From positions 62,001-126,000 of the forward strand of contig CATWVA010000001.1 in the NCBI GenBank assembly GCA_958354105.1: a stretch of DNA of 64,000 bases, read 5' to 3'. Under the pieces are notes generated by a model that worked only from the letters and a program-made list of their open reading frames with translations, did not search any database and had not been told where the DNA came from. The DNA comes from an uncultured Collinsella sp. Lineage in GTDB: Bacteria > Actinomycetota > Coriobacteriia > Coriobacteriales > Coriobacteriaceae. Shown in pieces: positions 44,136-53,144 of this stretch. Every line of letters starts with the position of its first letter. Within the stretch, counting starts at the first letter, position 1. The position numbers and the translations under genes were made by a program.

Positions 44136-46115
44136 CTACTCGTTGGGCACGTATGAGGCCCTGGCTCGTTCGGGCGTTACGTCCTGGCCGCTGGAATAGC
44201 TCGAGTCGAAGGCGTGCGCAACCAAGTCGTGCGTATCCCATGCCATGCAGTCAAACTCGCCAGTATCGAGGACGATGATATAGCCCTTGCCGTCGTAGTA
44301 GAAATGGTCCTCAGTGTAGTTATCGTCATCGTCGATGTTGTCTTCGGACACGGAGTCCATATCCGGCTTTGCCGTCTTAATTGCCTGCCTGGCCTCGCTC
44401 TTGAGGGTGTCATACGATAGCCCATGCTGCGCAAGCGAGTCCTCGAGCGAAACCTGCTCGCCCGTCTTGAGGTTGTAGTACGCCGACCTTGTCACTCGCT
44501 CTGATCGATACGGAGGTTGATAGCTGTCGGTAAACGTGCGCACACAGGCAATATCGCCATCGATCGAGACGATCTCGGCGGTGTACATCATGGTCACGCG
44601 GCTGTCCTCGTCATCCATCGAGGCCTGCTTGCTCGCTTCGAGCATATCCGCAACGAGCTGGACCATGTCCTTGTTGAACTTGGCGACACCCACGCCCTGG
44701 CCCTTCACCTGGGGATAGGTCCACGTAGCCGTAATCTGACATGTGTCATCGGGAGACGGATTCAGCGGGCCTTCGCCAACCGCAGCCGTAAAGTCGACAT
44801 CCTGCGTGGCAGAGACGGCCTCGTAGCTCGCCTGCGCATCGTCGCCGGCATCCTTAGACTTCAGCTGCTCCAGCGTCGTGGCCACCGTGCCAATGGTGCT
44901 GTTAACCGAGCTCTCGTCGGCATACAAGAAACCAAAACCGCCCAAAGAGGCAGAACCGACTTCATTCGGGGCAACAAGATCGGTCATGGCTTTGAATGAC
45001 TTGCCGTCGTAGCCAATGAATTTAACTTGGTATTCGTGAGCAGAAGGACCACTTTCACCAGAGAGATCGCTTTGTTTAATTGCTGTCCCATGGTCATACC
45101 ACTGCGAAAAACCAATCTTGCCCTCGTATTCATCAAGCCAGACAGACACACACGCCTCCTGATGAGATACGTTTACCTCTGGCGTGTAGACCTTCTCAAT
45201 CTCGCCATTCTTATACGCCCAGACCTCAAGATGCGCAGCGGCTGCGTTATCCCCACGGTCCACCGGTTCATCGGAATACTCAATCAGCAGCTCATCTTGA
45301 CCATCGCCATCAAAGTCAATGAGCTTGGCGTAAGCAAGACCCTGGGCTCCATACGCATATTCATCGAACCCGACAGCCTCGCCCTCGCCGTACTTCTTTT
45401 GGTACTCGAGAATCTTATCGGTGAACAGCTCATCTGCCGTCTTGACCGCCGCCTTGGCAGACGCCTTGGCCTCCTTCTTGGACTGCGTGAGCTCGACATT
45501 CTTGGGGGCGTCCGAACCTTCCTTGGTATAGTCGACCTTCATGGTGGTCGTGCTCTTCTTTTTGCCCTTGCCCGAGGTGATGGTCATCTGGTACTTCTGA
45601 TCGGGCAGCTCACCAAAGTCCTCCATGGTAAAGCCGTCCTCGCCATCGACCTTAATGGTGCAGCTCTTACCCTTGCCGGACACCGGCGCCAGCTCGACGG
45701 TATAGCTCTTGAGCTTTTTACCCTTGCTGTTCTTGGGGAGAATCTTGGTCTCGCATGCGCAGACAACGTAGCCCTTGCCACCCGAAGTTACCTCGGAAGA
45801 TGCGCCGATACGCGGCACGATCACGATAGCGGCGACAATGGCGACAACGGCAACACCGCCGATAACGGCAGCGACGATACGGCCCTTGTGCTTGGGTTTC
45901 TTTGGCTGCGGCGTCGGAACAAACGGTTGAGCGACCTCGGCTGACTTGGTCATAGATTCCTCATAACGAGACTGCACCTCCATATGAGCCGAGGCACCCT
46001 GAAGAGCGTGCCGTCCCGCAGGGTCGCCCACCGGCGCACCCCCTACCGGAAACGCCACAGGCTCCGCCTGGTCCTCAACTCCGTCCACGCGTGCTCCGCA
46101 GCTCGTGCAAAACAT
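44136..46115 (-). CDS. Membrane-anchored zinc-ribbon protein with EF-hand-like and C-terminal domains; true start interrupted by an amber codon
   Basis: 659 residues from the ATG at 46115. One membrane helix (GRIVAAVIGGVAVVAIVAAIVIV, about residues 82-104) separates a short cytoplasmic part from a long outer part. The outer part has beta-sandwich-like stretches, an acidic DFDGDGQDELLIEYSD motif (FG-GAP/calcium-loop-like), and a C-terminal ~200-residue DUF3298-like region. A better start lies upstream: ATG at 46157 with GGGAGA in front encodes MYCT-stop-CGAQIPDGS, then joins in frame to MFCTSCGARV. This restores a complete CxxC...CxxC zinc ribbon broken only by TAG at 46143-46145. As it stands, translation from 46115 keeps just half the ribbon. 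Confidence 0.75.
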   Translation of the reverse strand: MFCTSCGARVDGVEDQAEPVAFPVGGAPVGDPAGRHALQGASAHMEVQSRYEESMTKSAEVAQPFVPTPQPKKPKHKGRIVAAVIGGVAVVAIVAAIVIVPRIGASSEVTSGGKGYVVCACETKILPKNSKGKKLKSYTVELAPVSGKGKSCTIKVDGEDGFTMEDFGELPDQKYQMTITSGKGKKKSTTTMKVDYTKEGSDAPKNVELTQSKKEAKASAKAAVKTADELFTDKILEYQKKYGEGEAVGFDEYAYGAQGLAYAKLIDFDGDGQDELLIEYSDEPVDRGDNAAAAHLEVWAYKNGEIEKVYTPEVNVSHQEACVSVWLDEYEGKIGFSQWYDHGTAIKQSDLSGESGPSAHEYQVKFIGYDGKSFKAMTDLVAPNEVGSASLGGFGFLYADESSVNSTIGTVATTLEQLKSKDAGDDAQASYEAVSATQDVDFTAAVGEGPLNPSPDDTCQITATWTYPQVKGQGVGVAKFNKDMVQLVADMLEASKQASMDDEDSRVTMMYTAEIVSIDGDIACVRTFTDSYQPPYRSERVTRSAYYNLKTGEQVSLEDSLAQHGLSYDTLKSEARQAIKTAKPDMDSVSEDNIDDDDNYTEDHFYYDGKGYIIVLDTGEFDCMAWDTHDLVAHAFDSSYSSGQDVTPERARASYVPNE

Positions 46116-46291
46116 GGAGCCATCGGGTATCTGAGCTCCGCACTAGGTGCAATACATCGCATCTCCCGTCTCTTGTTGCAGCCGCAATGCGCCCGCGCAA
46201 TTCTTCCAACTACACCGTACGGGAGAAATAGTGATTCTTGTTGCGCAACATTGTCGCCGTCCTAAAATGATCCTTCCGTCCCCTTGGGAAC

Positions 46292-46330
46292 AAAAAGCCC
46301 CGCCGGGCCTTGGTGGCGCGGCGGGGCGGG
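46292..46330 (-). terminator. Terminator after formate-THF ligase
   Basis: On the minus strand GCCCCGCCGCG...CCCGGCGGGGC followed by TTTTTG. It shares the CCGTCCCCTTGGGA flank with the terminator near 44.05 kb. Confidence 0.75.
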
Positions 46331-46352
46331 CAAGCGGCTATGAGCAGCAGGC

Positions 46353-48020
46353 TTAGAACAGGCCGGTGATGTTGCCATCGTTGTCGACGTCGATGTTCTC
46401 GGCCGCGGGAACCTTGGGCAGGCCAGGCATGGTCAGAACGCTGCCGGTCAGCGCGACCACAAAGTGGGCACCGGCGGAAACCTTGAGCTCGCGCACGGTG
46501 ATGCGGAAGCCCTCGGGAGCGCCCAGCGCCTTGGCGTTGTCGCTAAAGCTGTACTGGGTCTTGGCAACGCACACCGGCAGGTTGCCAAAGCCGTTCTCGC
46601 GCAGCTCGGCGAGCTGGCGCTTGGCAGCCGGCGTAAAGTCGACGCCATCGGCGCGGTAGACCTTAGTGGCGACAGCCTCGAGGGCGTCGGCCACATCGGC
46701 ACCGTCCTCGTAGGCAAACTTGAGCTCGCTCGGCTGCTCGATCAGGCGCATGACCTCATCGGCCAGGTCGAGCGCGCCCTCGCCGCCCTTGGCCCAGACC
46801 TCGGACAGTTTAACGTTGACGCCCAGCTTCTGACACTCGGACTCGATGAGCTCGAGCTCGGCCTCGGTGTCCGTCGGGAAGCGGTTGATGGCGACCACGC
46901 AGGGTAGACCGTAGACGTTCTGGATGTTGTCGACGTGGCGCAGCAGGTTGGGCATGCCGGCCTTGAGGGCCTCGAGGTTCTCGTCGTTGAGGTCGGCCTT
47001 GGCAACACCGCCGTTGTACTTAAGCGCGCGGGCAGTGGCGACGACCACGACAGCGCTGGGGCGAACGCCCGTCATGCGGCACTTGATGTCGAGGAACTTT
47101 TCGGCACCCAGGTCGGCACCAAAGCCGGCCTCGGTAATGGCGACATCGCCAAAACGCATAGCCATACGCGTGGCCATGATGGAGTTGCAGCCGTGGGCGA
47201 TATTGGCGAAGGGACCGCCGTGGACAAACGCGGGCGTGCCCTCAAGTGTCTGAACCAGGTTGGGTTTGAGCGCGTCCTTGAGCAGGGCCGCCATGGCGCC
47301 CTGAGCCTTGAGGTCACGGGCGCGGACGGGCTCACCGGCAAAGCTGTAGCCGACAACGATCTCGCCCAGGCGCTCCTTAAGATCGTTGATGCTCGTGGAC
47401 AGGCACAAAATCGCCATGACCTCGGAGGCAACGGTGATATCGAAGCCGTCCTCGCGCGGCACGCCCTGGGCCTTGCCGCCAATACCGTCGATGACATGGC
47501 GCAGCTGACGGTCGTTCATGTCGACAACGCGCTTCCAAGTGATGCGCTTAACGTCGATGCCGAGCTGGTTGCCCTGCTGAATATGGTTGTCGAGCATGGC
47601 TGCCAGCAGGTTATTGGCGGCACCAATAGCATGGAAGTCGCCGGTAAAGTGCAGGTTGATGTCCTCCATGGGGATGACCTGCGCCCAGCCGCCACCGGCG
47701 GCACCGCCCTTCACGCCAAACACGGGACCGAGCGAAGGCTCGCGCAGGGCCACGGCGCTCTTAATGCCGCGACGGCGCAGGCCATCGGCCAGACCGATGG
47801 TCGTGGTGGTCTTACCCTCGCCCGCAGGCGTGGGGTTGATAGCGGTCACGAGGACGAGCTTGGCCTGGTGATCAGTCGGCTCGTTGAGCAGTGAATAGTC
47901 GACCTTAGCCTTGTCGAAGCCGTACGGAATAAGGTGCTTAACGTCGACGCCGGCGTTCTTGGCCACCTCGGTAATAGGCAGCGGCGTGACAGAACGTGCG
48001 ATTTCGATGTCAGTAGGCAT
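46353..48020 (-). CDS. fhs: Formate-tetrahydrofolate ligase
   Basis: 555 residues from the ATG at 48020 after AAAGGACCGCCC. Signatures: NPTPAGEGKTTTTIGL (P-loop), EPSLGPVFGVKGGAAGGG, FHAIGAANNLLAAMLDNH, and VNVKLSEVWAKGGEG. It joins formate to THF using ATP, giving 10-formyl-THF for purine synthesis or C1 metabolism. With the FchA-like protein and FolD at 20-21.7 kb it completes the route from formate to methylene-THF. The gene is alone, with a terminator right behind it. No other Wood-Ljungdahl gene is in the window. Confidence 0.97.
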   Translation of the reverse strand: MPTDIEIARSVTPLPITEVAKNAGVDVKHLIPYGFDKAKVDYSLLNEPTDHQAKLVLVTAINPTPAGEGKTTTTIGLADGLRRRGIKSAVALREPSLGPVFGVKGGAAGGGWAQVIPMEDINLHFTGDFHAIGAANNLLAAMLDNHIQQGNQLGIDVKRITWKRVVDMNDRQLRHVIDGIGGKAQGVPREDGFDITVASEVMAILCLSTSINDLKERLGEIVVGYSFAGEPVRARDLKAQGAMAALLKDALKPNLVQTLEGTPAFVHGGPFANIAHGCNSIMATRMAMRFGDVAITEAGFGADLGAEKFLDIKCRMTGVRPSAVVVVATARALKYNGGVAKADLNDENLEALKAGMPNLLRHVDNIQNVYGLPCVVAINRFPTDTEAELELIESECQKLGVNVKLSEVWAKGGEGALDLADEVMRLIEQPSELKFAYEDGADVADALEAVATKVYRADGVDFTPAAKRQLAELRENGFGNLPVCVAKTQYSFSDNAKALGAPEGFRITVRELKVSAGAHFVVALTGSVLTMPGLPKVPAAENIDVDNDGNITGLF

Positions 48021-48164
48021 GGGCGGTCCTTTCGTTACCGAATGAGAAAAAGACCAATTCAGCATAGCACGGGCGCGCAATAGTAAAACGCCCATAACCG
48101 ATGAACGGCGATATGTTTACCCGATGCCCAGCGATAGCTCAACAGCCCGCCAAAACAAAGCGCC

Positions 48165-49232
48165 CTAAACGGTAGGTTCAATCCCCAGGTGCTCAAAGGT
48201 GCGAAGGGTTGCCTGACGGCCCTGCGGCGTACGAATCATCAACCCGCACTGCAGCAAATAGGGCTCATAGACATCCTCGAGCGTGCCCGGGTCCTCGCCC
48301 ACCGCGCTGGCAAGGGTCGTAAGTCCCACGGCGCGACCGGAGAACGTCTTAGCGAGCGTCTCCAAAATGCGAATATCCATCCAGTCCAGACCGAGCTCAT
48401 CGATCTCGAAGAACTCGAGCGCCTGGCGGCAGATATCGAGCTCTATAGGGCCGTTGCCACGCACCTGTGCGTAATCGCGCACGCGCTTGAGCAGGCGGTT
48501 GGCAAGACGTGGCGTGCCGCGCGAACGCGAGCCGATCTCGAGCGCGCTCGGATGGTCAATCGTCACGCCCAAGATAGTCGCCGAGCGCGTCACAATCTGC
48601 GCGAGCTCCTCGACCGTGTAGTAATCCAGGCGATACGAAATGCCAAAGCGGTCGCGCAACGGACCGGTCAACATACCTGAGCGGGTCGTTGCCGCTACCA
48701 GCGTAAACTTGGGGATATCCAGGCGAATCGAGCGCGCCGCCGGACCCTTGCCAATCACGATATCGAGGGCAAAGTCCTCCATCGCGGGATACAGGACCTC
48801 CTCGACCGAACGGTTGAGGCGGTGGATCTCGTCGATAAACAGCACATCACCCGGCTGCAAGTTGGTAAGGATGGCCGCCAGATCGCCCGTGCGCGCGATG
48901 GCGGGGCCACTCGTGGTCTTGATCTGAGCACCCAGCTCGTTGGCGATAACGGTGGCCAGCGTGGTCTTGCCCAGGCCCGGAGGGCCCGAGAAGATCACGT
49001 GGTCGAGCGTCTCGCCACGGCTCTGTGCCGCTTCGATCAACACGCGCAGGCTCTGTTTGATGTGCTCCTGGCCGCAGTAGTCATCCAAGCGCTGGGGACG
49101 CAGGGTACGGTCGACATCGAGGTCCTCGGCCGTCAGCTCCGAGCCCACCATGCGCTCGCCGTGCGCCATGGATGCCGCCGGCGAGTTGCCGGGCGTCGCC
49201 CACAGGTCCTGAGAGTCATCGGCTTCCCACAT
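48165..49232 (-). CDS. ruvB: Holliday junction branch migration ATPase RuvB
   Basis: 355 residues from the ATG at 49232, which overlaps the ruvA stop (TGATG). Walker A GPPGLGKTTLA, Walker B DEIHRLNRSVEE, sensor ATTRSG, and the RuvB C-terminal winged helix. Preceded by DYCGQEHIKQSL. It is the hexameric motor that drives RuvA-bound junctions. Last gene of ruvCAB. Confidence 0.97.
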   Translation of the reverse strand: MWEADDSQDLWATPGNSPAASMAHGERMVGSELTAEDLDVDRTLRPQRLDDYCGQEHIKQSLRVLIEAAQSRGETLDHVIFSGPPGLGKTTLATVIANELGAQIKTTSGPAIARTGDLAAILTNLQPGDVLFIDEIHRLNRSVEEVLYPAMEDFALDIVIGKGPAARSIRLDIPKFTLVAATTRSGMLTGPLRDRFGISYRLDYYTVEELAQIVTRSATILGVTIDHPSALEIGSRSRGTPRLANRLLKRVRDYAQVRGNGPIELDICRQALEFFEIDELGLDWMDIRILETLAKTFSGRAVGLTTLASAVGEDPGTLEDVYEPYLLQCGLMIRTPQGRQATLRTFEHLGIEPTV

Positions 49233-49852
49233 CACGCATCCATTCCGAGTCGCTTAAGCGCCGCGCCGAGCAGATCCTCGACACGCATATTCTGCCCATC
49301 ATACCCGCTCAGGGCAACATCGGTCTCCTGCGGGCTAAAGCCCATGGAAAGGAGCGCCGCACGGGCGTCATCGATGGCCGAGGGAGCGGCAGCGGGCACG
49401 GGCATCGCAACCTGGCCGGGAATCACGTCGACCGGCACAAAGCCCTTGTCCTTGGCAAAGGTGCTCTTGAGCTCCAGGATCAGACGCTGAGCTGTCTTTT
49501 TGCCCACACCGGGCACCTTGGCCATGCCCTTGTCGTCCTCGGCCATCACCAGCGAATACAATTGCCCCACGGTATAGGTGGAAAGCACGGCGAGCGCCAA
49601 GCGCGGGCCAACGCCCGAGACAGACACGAGCCGATCGAACATCGTGCGCTCATCCTTAGAGGAAAAACCGAAAAGTGTCATGGCGTCCTCGCGCACCTGC
49701 ATACGCGTGTAGAGGCGGACCTCGCCGCCGGGCGTCGGCAACGTGGCCGCAGTGCTGCCCGAGATGCCGAGCTCAAAGCCAACGCCCGACACATCGACGA
49801 CAGCAGAGCTCATCGTGGCCTCGACAAGCGTTCCGTGGAGCTGGGAGATCAT
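49232..49852 (-). CDS. ruvA: Holliday junction binding protein RuvA
   Basis: 206 residues. OB-fold N-terminus (MISQLHGTLVEA, GVGFELGIS), helix-hairpin-helix motifs (LVSVSGVGPRLALAVLS and VPGVGKKTAQRLILEL), and domain III at the C-terminus (AALLSMGFSPQETDVAL), which contacts RuvB. The start overlaps the ruvC stop and the end overlaps the ruvB start, so translation is coupled. Confidence 0.96.
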   Translation of the reverse strand: MISQLHGTLVEATMSSAVVDVSGVGFELGISGSTAATLPTPGGEVRLYTRMQVREDAMTLFGFSSKDERTMFDRLVSVSGVGPRLALAVLSTYTVGQLYSLVMAEDDKGMAKVPGVGKKTAQRLILELKSTFAKDKGFVPVDVIPGQVAMPVPAAAPSAIDDARAALLSMGFSPQETDVALSGYDGQNMRVEDLLGAALKRLGMDA

Positions 49853-50373
49853 CAGTATCCGGTTCCTCTCTGTTGATAGAACTCGCCGCCGGTAAGCGCC
49901 CGGGTGCGGCTGAGGTTAACGTGGCAGATGGCGCAGGCCAGGGCATCGGCGGCATGGTCGGGATGCGGGTCGTGATCGAGCTGCGTGAGCGTGCGCACCA
50001 TGTAGGCGACCTGCCGCTTATCTGCGGCACCGGTACCCACCACAGCCTGCTTGATCTGCATAGGCGTGTACTCGCCGATCTCGAGCGCGCACTCCGAAAG
50101 CGCCACGAGCGCGGCACCGCGGGCATGTGCCGTGGGGATTGCCGAGCGGACATTAGCGCCAAAGTAGATGCTCTCGATGGCAGCGGTATCGGGTCGATAA
50201 CGCTCCACGACACCCTTGAGGTCGCGGGCGATATGCGACAGGCGCACCGCGAGCGGACTTCCGGCGCTGGTCTCGATACAACCGTAGGCACGGCAGCGAA
50301 CCTCGCCACGCCGCTCCTCGATAATCCCCCAACCCGTATGGGCCAAACCGGGGTCAATGCCCAAGATAACCAA
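49852..50373 (-). CDS. ruvC: Holliday junction resolvase RuvC
   Basis: 173 residues if it starts at the TTG at 50373, which has GGGGAGG in front; the frame is open 21 bases further, to 50394. VILGIDPGLAHTGWG holds the first catalytic Asp, AAIESIYFG the Glu, and HPDHAADALACAICH the last acidic pair. It cuts Holliday junctions as a dimer. First gene of ruvCAB; a LexA-like box lies upstream, so the operon is probably SOS-controlled. Confidence 0.94.
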   Translation of the reverse strand: MVILGIDPGLAHTGWGIIEERRGEVRCRAYGCIETSAGSPLAVRLSHIARDLKGVVERYRPDTAAIESIYFGANVRSAIPTAHARGAALVALSECALEIGEYTPMQIKQAVVGTGAADKRQVAYMVRTLTQLDHDPHPDHAADALACAICHVNLSRTRALTGGEFYQQRGTGY

Positions 50374-50428
50374 GCCAACCTCCCCTCGCCACAAGCACAG
50401 CGCAAGACAAGGCCCCGCGCATCATTCA

Positions 50429-50442
50429 CGAACGTCTGTTCT
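50429..50442. promoter_or_regulatory. LexA (SOS) box upstream of ruvCAB
   Basis: CGAACGTCTGTTCT matches the Gram-positive consensus CGAAC-N4-GTTCG at 9 of 10 fixed bases. TATTCT on the minus strand, right beside it, could be the -10 element. It is 56 bp before the ruvC start. Confidence 0.65.
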
Positions 50443-50510
50443 AGAATAACACAACGGGGCCAAGATGCTCAGTTGAAGTGTCAGGGTTGGAAGCGAATCC
50501 TACCCCCAGT

Positions 50511-52496
50511 TTAGTTCTGCGAGAAGAATGGGAACTGTCGGGGATCCACCGGCGGATGCGGCATCGGACCATCCTGGGGACCACCTTGCGAGCCGCCCTG
50601 ACCGCCCATCATCTTATCGATGGCGTCCTGAACCTCGCCCTCGAACTTTTTCATTCCCTCGTGCAAACGACGCTGACCGTCCTCGGAGCGCAGCTCCTCC
50701 ATCTGCTCGGGCGAAATACCCAGTAGCTCGCCCAGCACGCCCATCATCTCGTTTCGCATGCGCTCACTCGTATCCTCGTCAGCAAAACGGCGCACCTCGG
50801 CGCGCGCCAGCGAATCGACCGACATACGCTCCTTGCCATTAAGCCCCAGGTCGGACCAGGCGAGCATGTACGGCCAAGAGCGCTCGGCAAACGAGCGGGA
50901 CGAGACGATCGGTGCCGTCGGCAATATGCGGCGGGCAGCCTCACCCTGTCGAACGAGCATCAGCAGCAGCGAGCAGGCCTCAGGCTTGCCAGCGGCCATC
51001 GGGATGTCGTCGAAAGATCGATTGCGGTCCACGTGCGCCTCGAGCGCACCATCGACCTCACCCGGTTCGAGCCCACCGAGCAGCTGCGCCGCGCGGTCGA
51101 GCATGTCGACCGGACCGTCGAGCGTCGAGAGCGCTTGCGCCAGCACGCGTTCCATGCAATCCTCCACCGCGTTGAGCGTCACGAGCTCTTGGGGCACCAC
51201 GGCAGACGTGCGGTTGCGCACACGTGCCACAAACTCAAGCGTCGACAGATACACATCGCCAAAGGGCGCAAAGCCGCCCTGGTAGCCGCCGGAAAGGGCG
51301 GGCGCCGCCAGCGCGTACTCGGTTTTGGACAGCGGGCTCAGCGCCATCGCACCCAGCTCGAGCGCCGTGTCCTCCAGCATGAGGCCCAACGTGCGCGAGC
51401 GCAGACGCTCGGCATCGCCCGCCGACACGTCGCGATCGAGCACACGCGCCGCATCCGGTGCATCGCGCTCGACGGTGCGAATGTGCAGACGCTCGGCGAT
51501 GGCGCGGACGGCGGCACAGCGGGCGGCCTCCACCTCCTCCTGCGCCGGCGTAAAAATACGGTTGCGCCCCAGCACCAGGCCAATCACATTACGCGGGCCC
51601 AGAGCGTCGACGGCCAGCGCCGCCAGCAGGGACGACGGCAAGTCACCCTCGAGTGCCACCACAGCACGCGACGCACCGTGGGCTCGGGCGTTGTCGCGCA
51701 CAGCGAGCACCAGCGCCTGCCACAGCCACTCCTCGGAACGAAACTCGGGCAGTTCGTGATCTTCCAGGGCATCGAGCATCACGCCGCGCTGAATCTCCTG
51801 AGCCAGCAGGCTCTCCTCAAAACACGGCGCCTGGGCCACCACGCGGCCGCAGTCGTCGAGCACAAACGAACCGCCGGTATACACCGACTCGTCATAGGCA
51901 CCGACCGGCGCCATGCAGGCAAACCACACGCTGCGCTTGGATGCGATCTTGCGGTAGGCGCCGCTGCGAACGGCGGCAATGGCAGCAGTCTCGCGGTCGG
52001 TCATGTCAAACGCGTTGAATTGGAAATACGCAATGAGGTCGACGCCAGTCGGCAGCATCTCGAGTTCGCGGTCCAGGTCAAACACCACGGCAATGCGCAC
52101 GCCGTCCACGTCAAACACCGGCGGCGCCCAGCGCGTATCATTGTTCTCGCCGCGCTGCAGGGCAATGCTTGCGCGCGCGGGCACCACGCGTCCGTCCTTA
52201 AGCATCATATAGTCGAGCAGGGGCTGGCCCTCAAACGAAACCGCCGCGGGCACGATGCAGATCATGTCGAGCTCCTGGATGCGTTCGGCAACGCCCGTCA
52301 GGCCCGTCAGCATATCGTGCTCAAAGTCGGCAGCGCCCACCAGGCCGCCCGGTATGGCGCCCATAAAGAGCGGGGCCGGAACGCACAGCACGCGCGCGCC
52401 ACGCTCATGGGCCAGACGAGCCTGGTCCTCGATGCGGCCGCAAATGCCCTCAATATCACCCAGGCGCATATCGATCTGTGCAAGTGCGAGCTTCAT
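50511..52496 (-). CDS. NadE-like protein (nitrilase plus NAD synthetase domains), active sites apparently lost
   Basis: 661 residues. The N-terminal ~270 residues follow the carbon-nitrogen hydrolase fold of the glutaminase part of NadE, but the Glu, Lys and Cys expected for the triad are not visible: CVPAPLFMG in place of the PE-type block and VFDLDREL where the Cys-containing CEDLW-like block should be. The next ~280 residues resemble NAD synthetase (LSKTEYALAA, GGFAPFGDVYLS), but the P-loop SGGxDSS reads LEGDLPSS. A Gly/Pro-rich tail follows. It therefore looks like a double pseudoenzyme with a kept fold, perhaps a regulator or scaffold. It lies upstream of ruvC, in the same direction. Confidence 0.75.
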   Translation of the reverse strand: MKLALAQIDMRLGDIEGICGRIEDQARLAHERGARVLCVPAPLFMGAIPGGLVGAADFEHDMLTGLTGVAERIQELDMICIVPAAVSFEGQPLLDYMMLKDGRVVPARASIALQRGENNDTRWAPPVFDVDGVRIAVVFDLDRELEMLPTGVDLIAYFQFNAFDMTDRETAAIAAVRSGAYRKIASKRSVWFACMAPVGAYDESVYTGGSFVLDDCGRVVAQAPCFEESLLAQEIQRGVMLDALEDHELPEFRSEEWLWQALVLAVRDNARAHGASRAVVALEGDLPSSLLAALAVDALGPRNVIGLVLGRNRIFTPAQEEVEAARCAAVRAIAERLHIRTVERDAPDAARVLDRDVSAGDAERLRSRTLGLMLEDTALELGAMALSPLSKTEYALAAPALSGGYQGGFAPFGDVYLSTLEFVARVRNRTSAVVPQELVTLNAVEDCMERVLAQALSTLDGPVDMLDRAAQLLGGLEPGEVDGALEAHVDRNRSFDDIPMAAGKPEACSLLLMLVRQGEAARRILPTAPIVSSRSFAERSWPYMLAWSDLGLNGKERMSVDSLARAEVRRFADEDTSERMRNEMMGVLGELLGISPEQMEELRSEDGQRRLHEGMKKFEGEVQDAIDKMMGGQGGSQGGPQDGPMPHPPVDPRQFPFFSQN

Positions 52497-52535
52497 GGCC
52501 CAGCCCTTTCCGTCGTAAATCGTCGTTGTCGTAGT

Positions 52536-52566
52536 AAAAGCGCCGGCCGCATAATGCAGCCGGCGC
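52536..52566 (-). terminator. Terminator after superoxide reductase
   Basis: AGCGCCGGC...GCCGGCGCT stem; on the minus strand it runs into TTTTAC. It lies between the superoxide reductase stop and the NadE-like start. Confidence 0.7.
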
Positions 52567-52613
52567 TCGCATGTGCATATGCTAGCTATGATACCCCGAG
52601 CGGGGGCGCGCTC

Positions 52614-52976
52614 CTAGAACGTCGCGGACCACAGCCCATGCAGGTTGCAGTAGGCATAGATAGTACCGGTCTTGGAGCCGCCAGCGAAAAACGTCGTGGG
52701 CTTCATGCCGGGCTTAAGGTAATGGACCTCCAAGCGGCCCTCGGCCTCAAGCGCAATCCACTCGATGTAATGCTCGGGCAGCATGGGATGCTCCGTCGAG
52801 CCCACGCGCGTGCGGATAACGTGGCCGTCGCGCTCGATCTCGACGACGGGCACGTGCTTCTCGTGCGCTGCATCCTCGGTGTTCGCGGTCAACTCCGTGC
52901 AGCCGGCAGGGGTCGCAACGTCGTCGCCAAGAGCCGCAATGAGCTTGCCATCGGAATCCTTAAAGAATTTCGCCAT
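52614..52976 (-). CDS. Class II superoxide reductase (neelaredoxin type)
   Basis: 120 residues from the ATG at 52976 after AAAGGAGAACATC. Iron ligands are all present: EKHVPVVE (His), HPMLPEHYIEWI (two His), and CNLHGLW near the C-terminus (Cys, His). There is no N-terminal desulforedoxin domain, so class II. It reduces superoxide to peroxide without making oxygen, in the cytosol, as expected in an anaerobe. It needs an electron donor such as rubredoxin, not seen here. It is a single-gene unit. Confidence 0.93.
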   Translation of the reverse strand: MAKFFKDSDGKLIAALGDDVATPAGCTELTANTEDAAHEKHVPVVEIERDGHVIRTRVGSTEHPMLPEHYIEWIALEAEGRLEVHYLKPGMKPTTFFAGGSKTGTIYAYCNLHGLWSATF

Positions 52977-53144
52977 GATGTTCTCCTTTGCTGATGTGCC
53001 AATGTACTTGATGCTTCTTATGCCCAAAGAGCGCCAGGCCATCCATGGCATTGCAAATGAACACATAACGGACGTGTTAAGCGGTCGGGGCCGGAGCGCA
53101 TCGGCGATTCCAAGCGCCCGGCTACGCATGCATCAGCACACAGG

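Noticed and set aside
48021..48164. Riboswitch in front of formate-THF ligase
   Set aside because: The leader is short and shows none of the conserved blocks of the THF or purine riboswitches.
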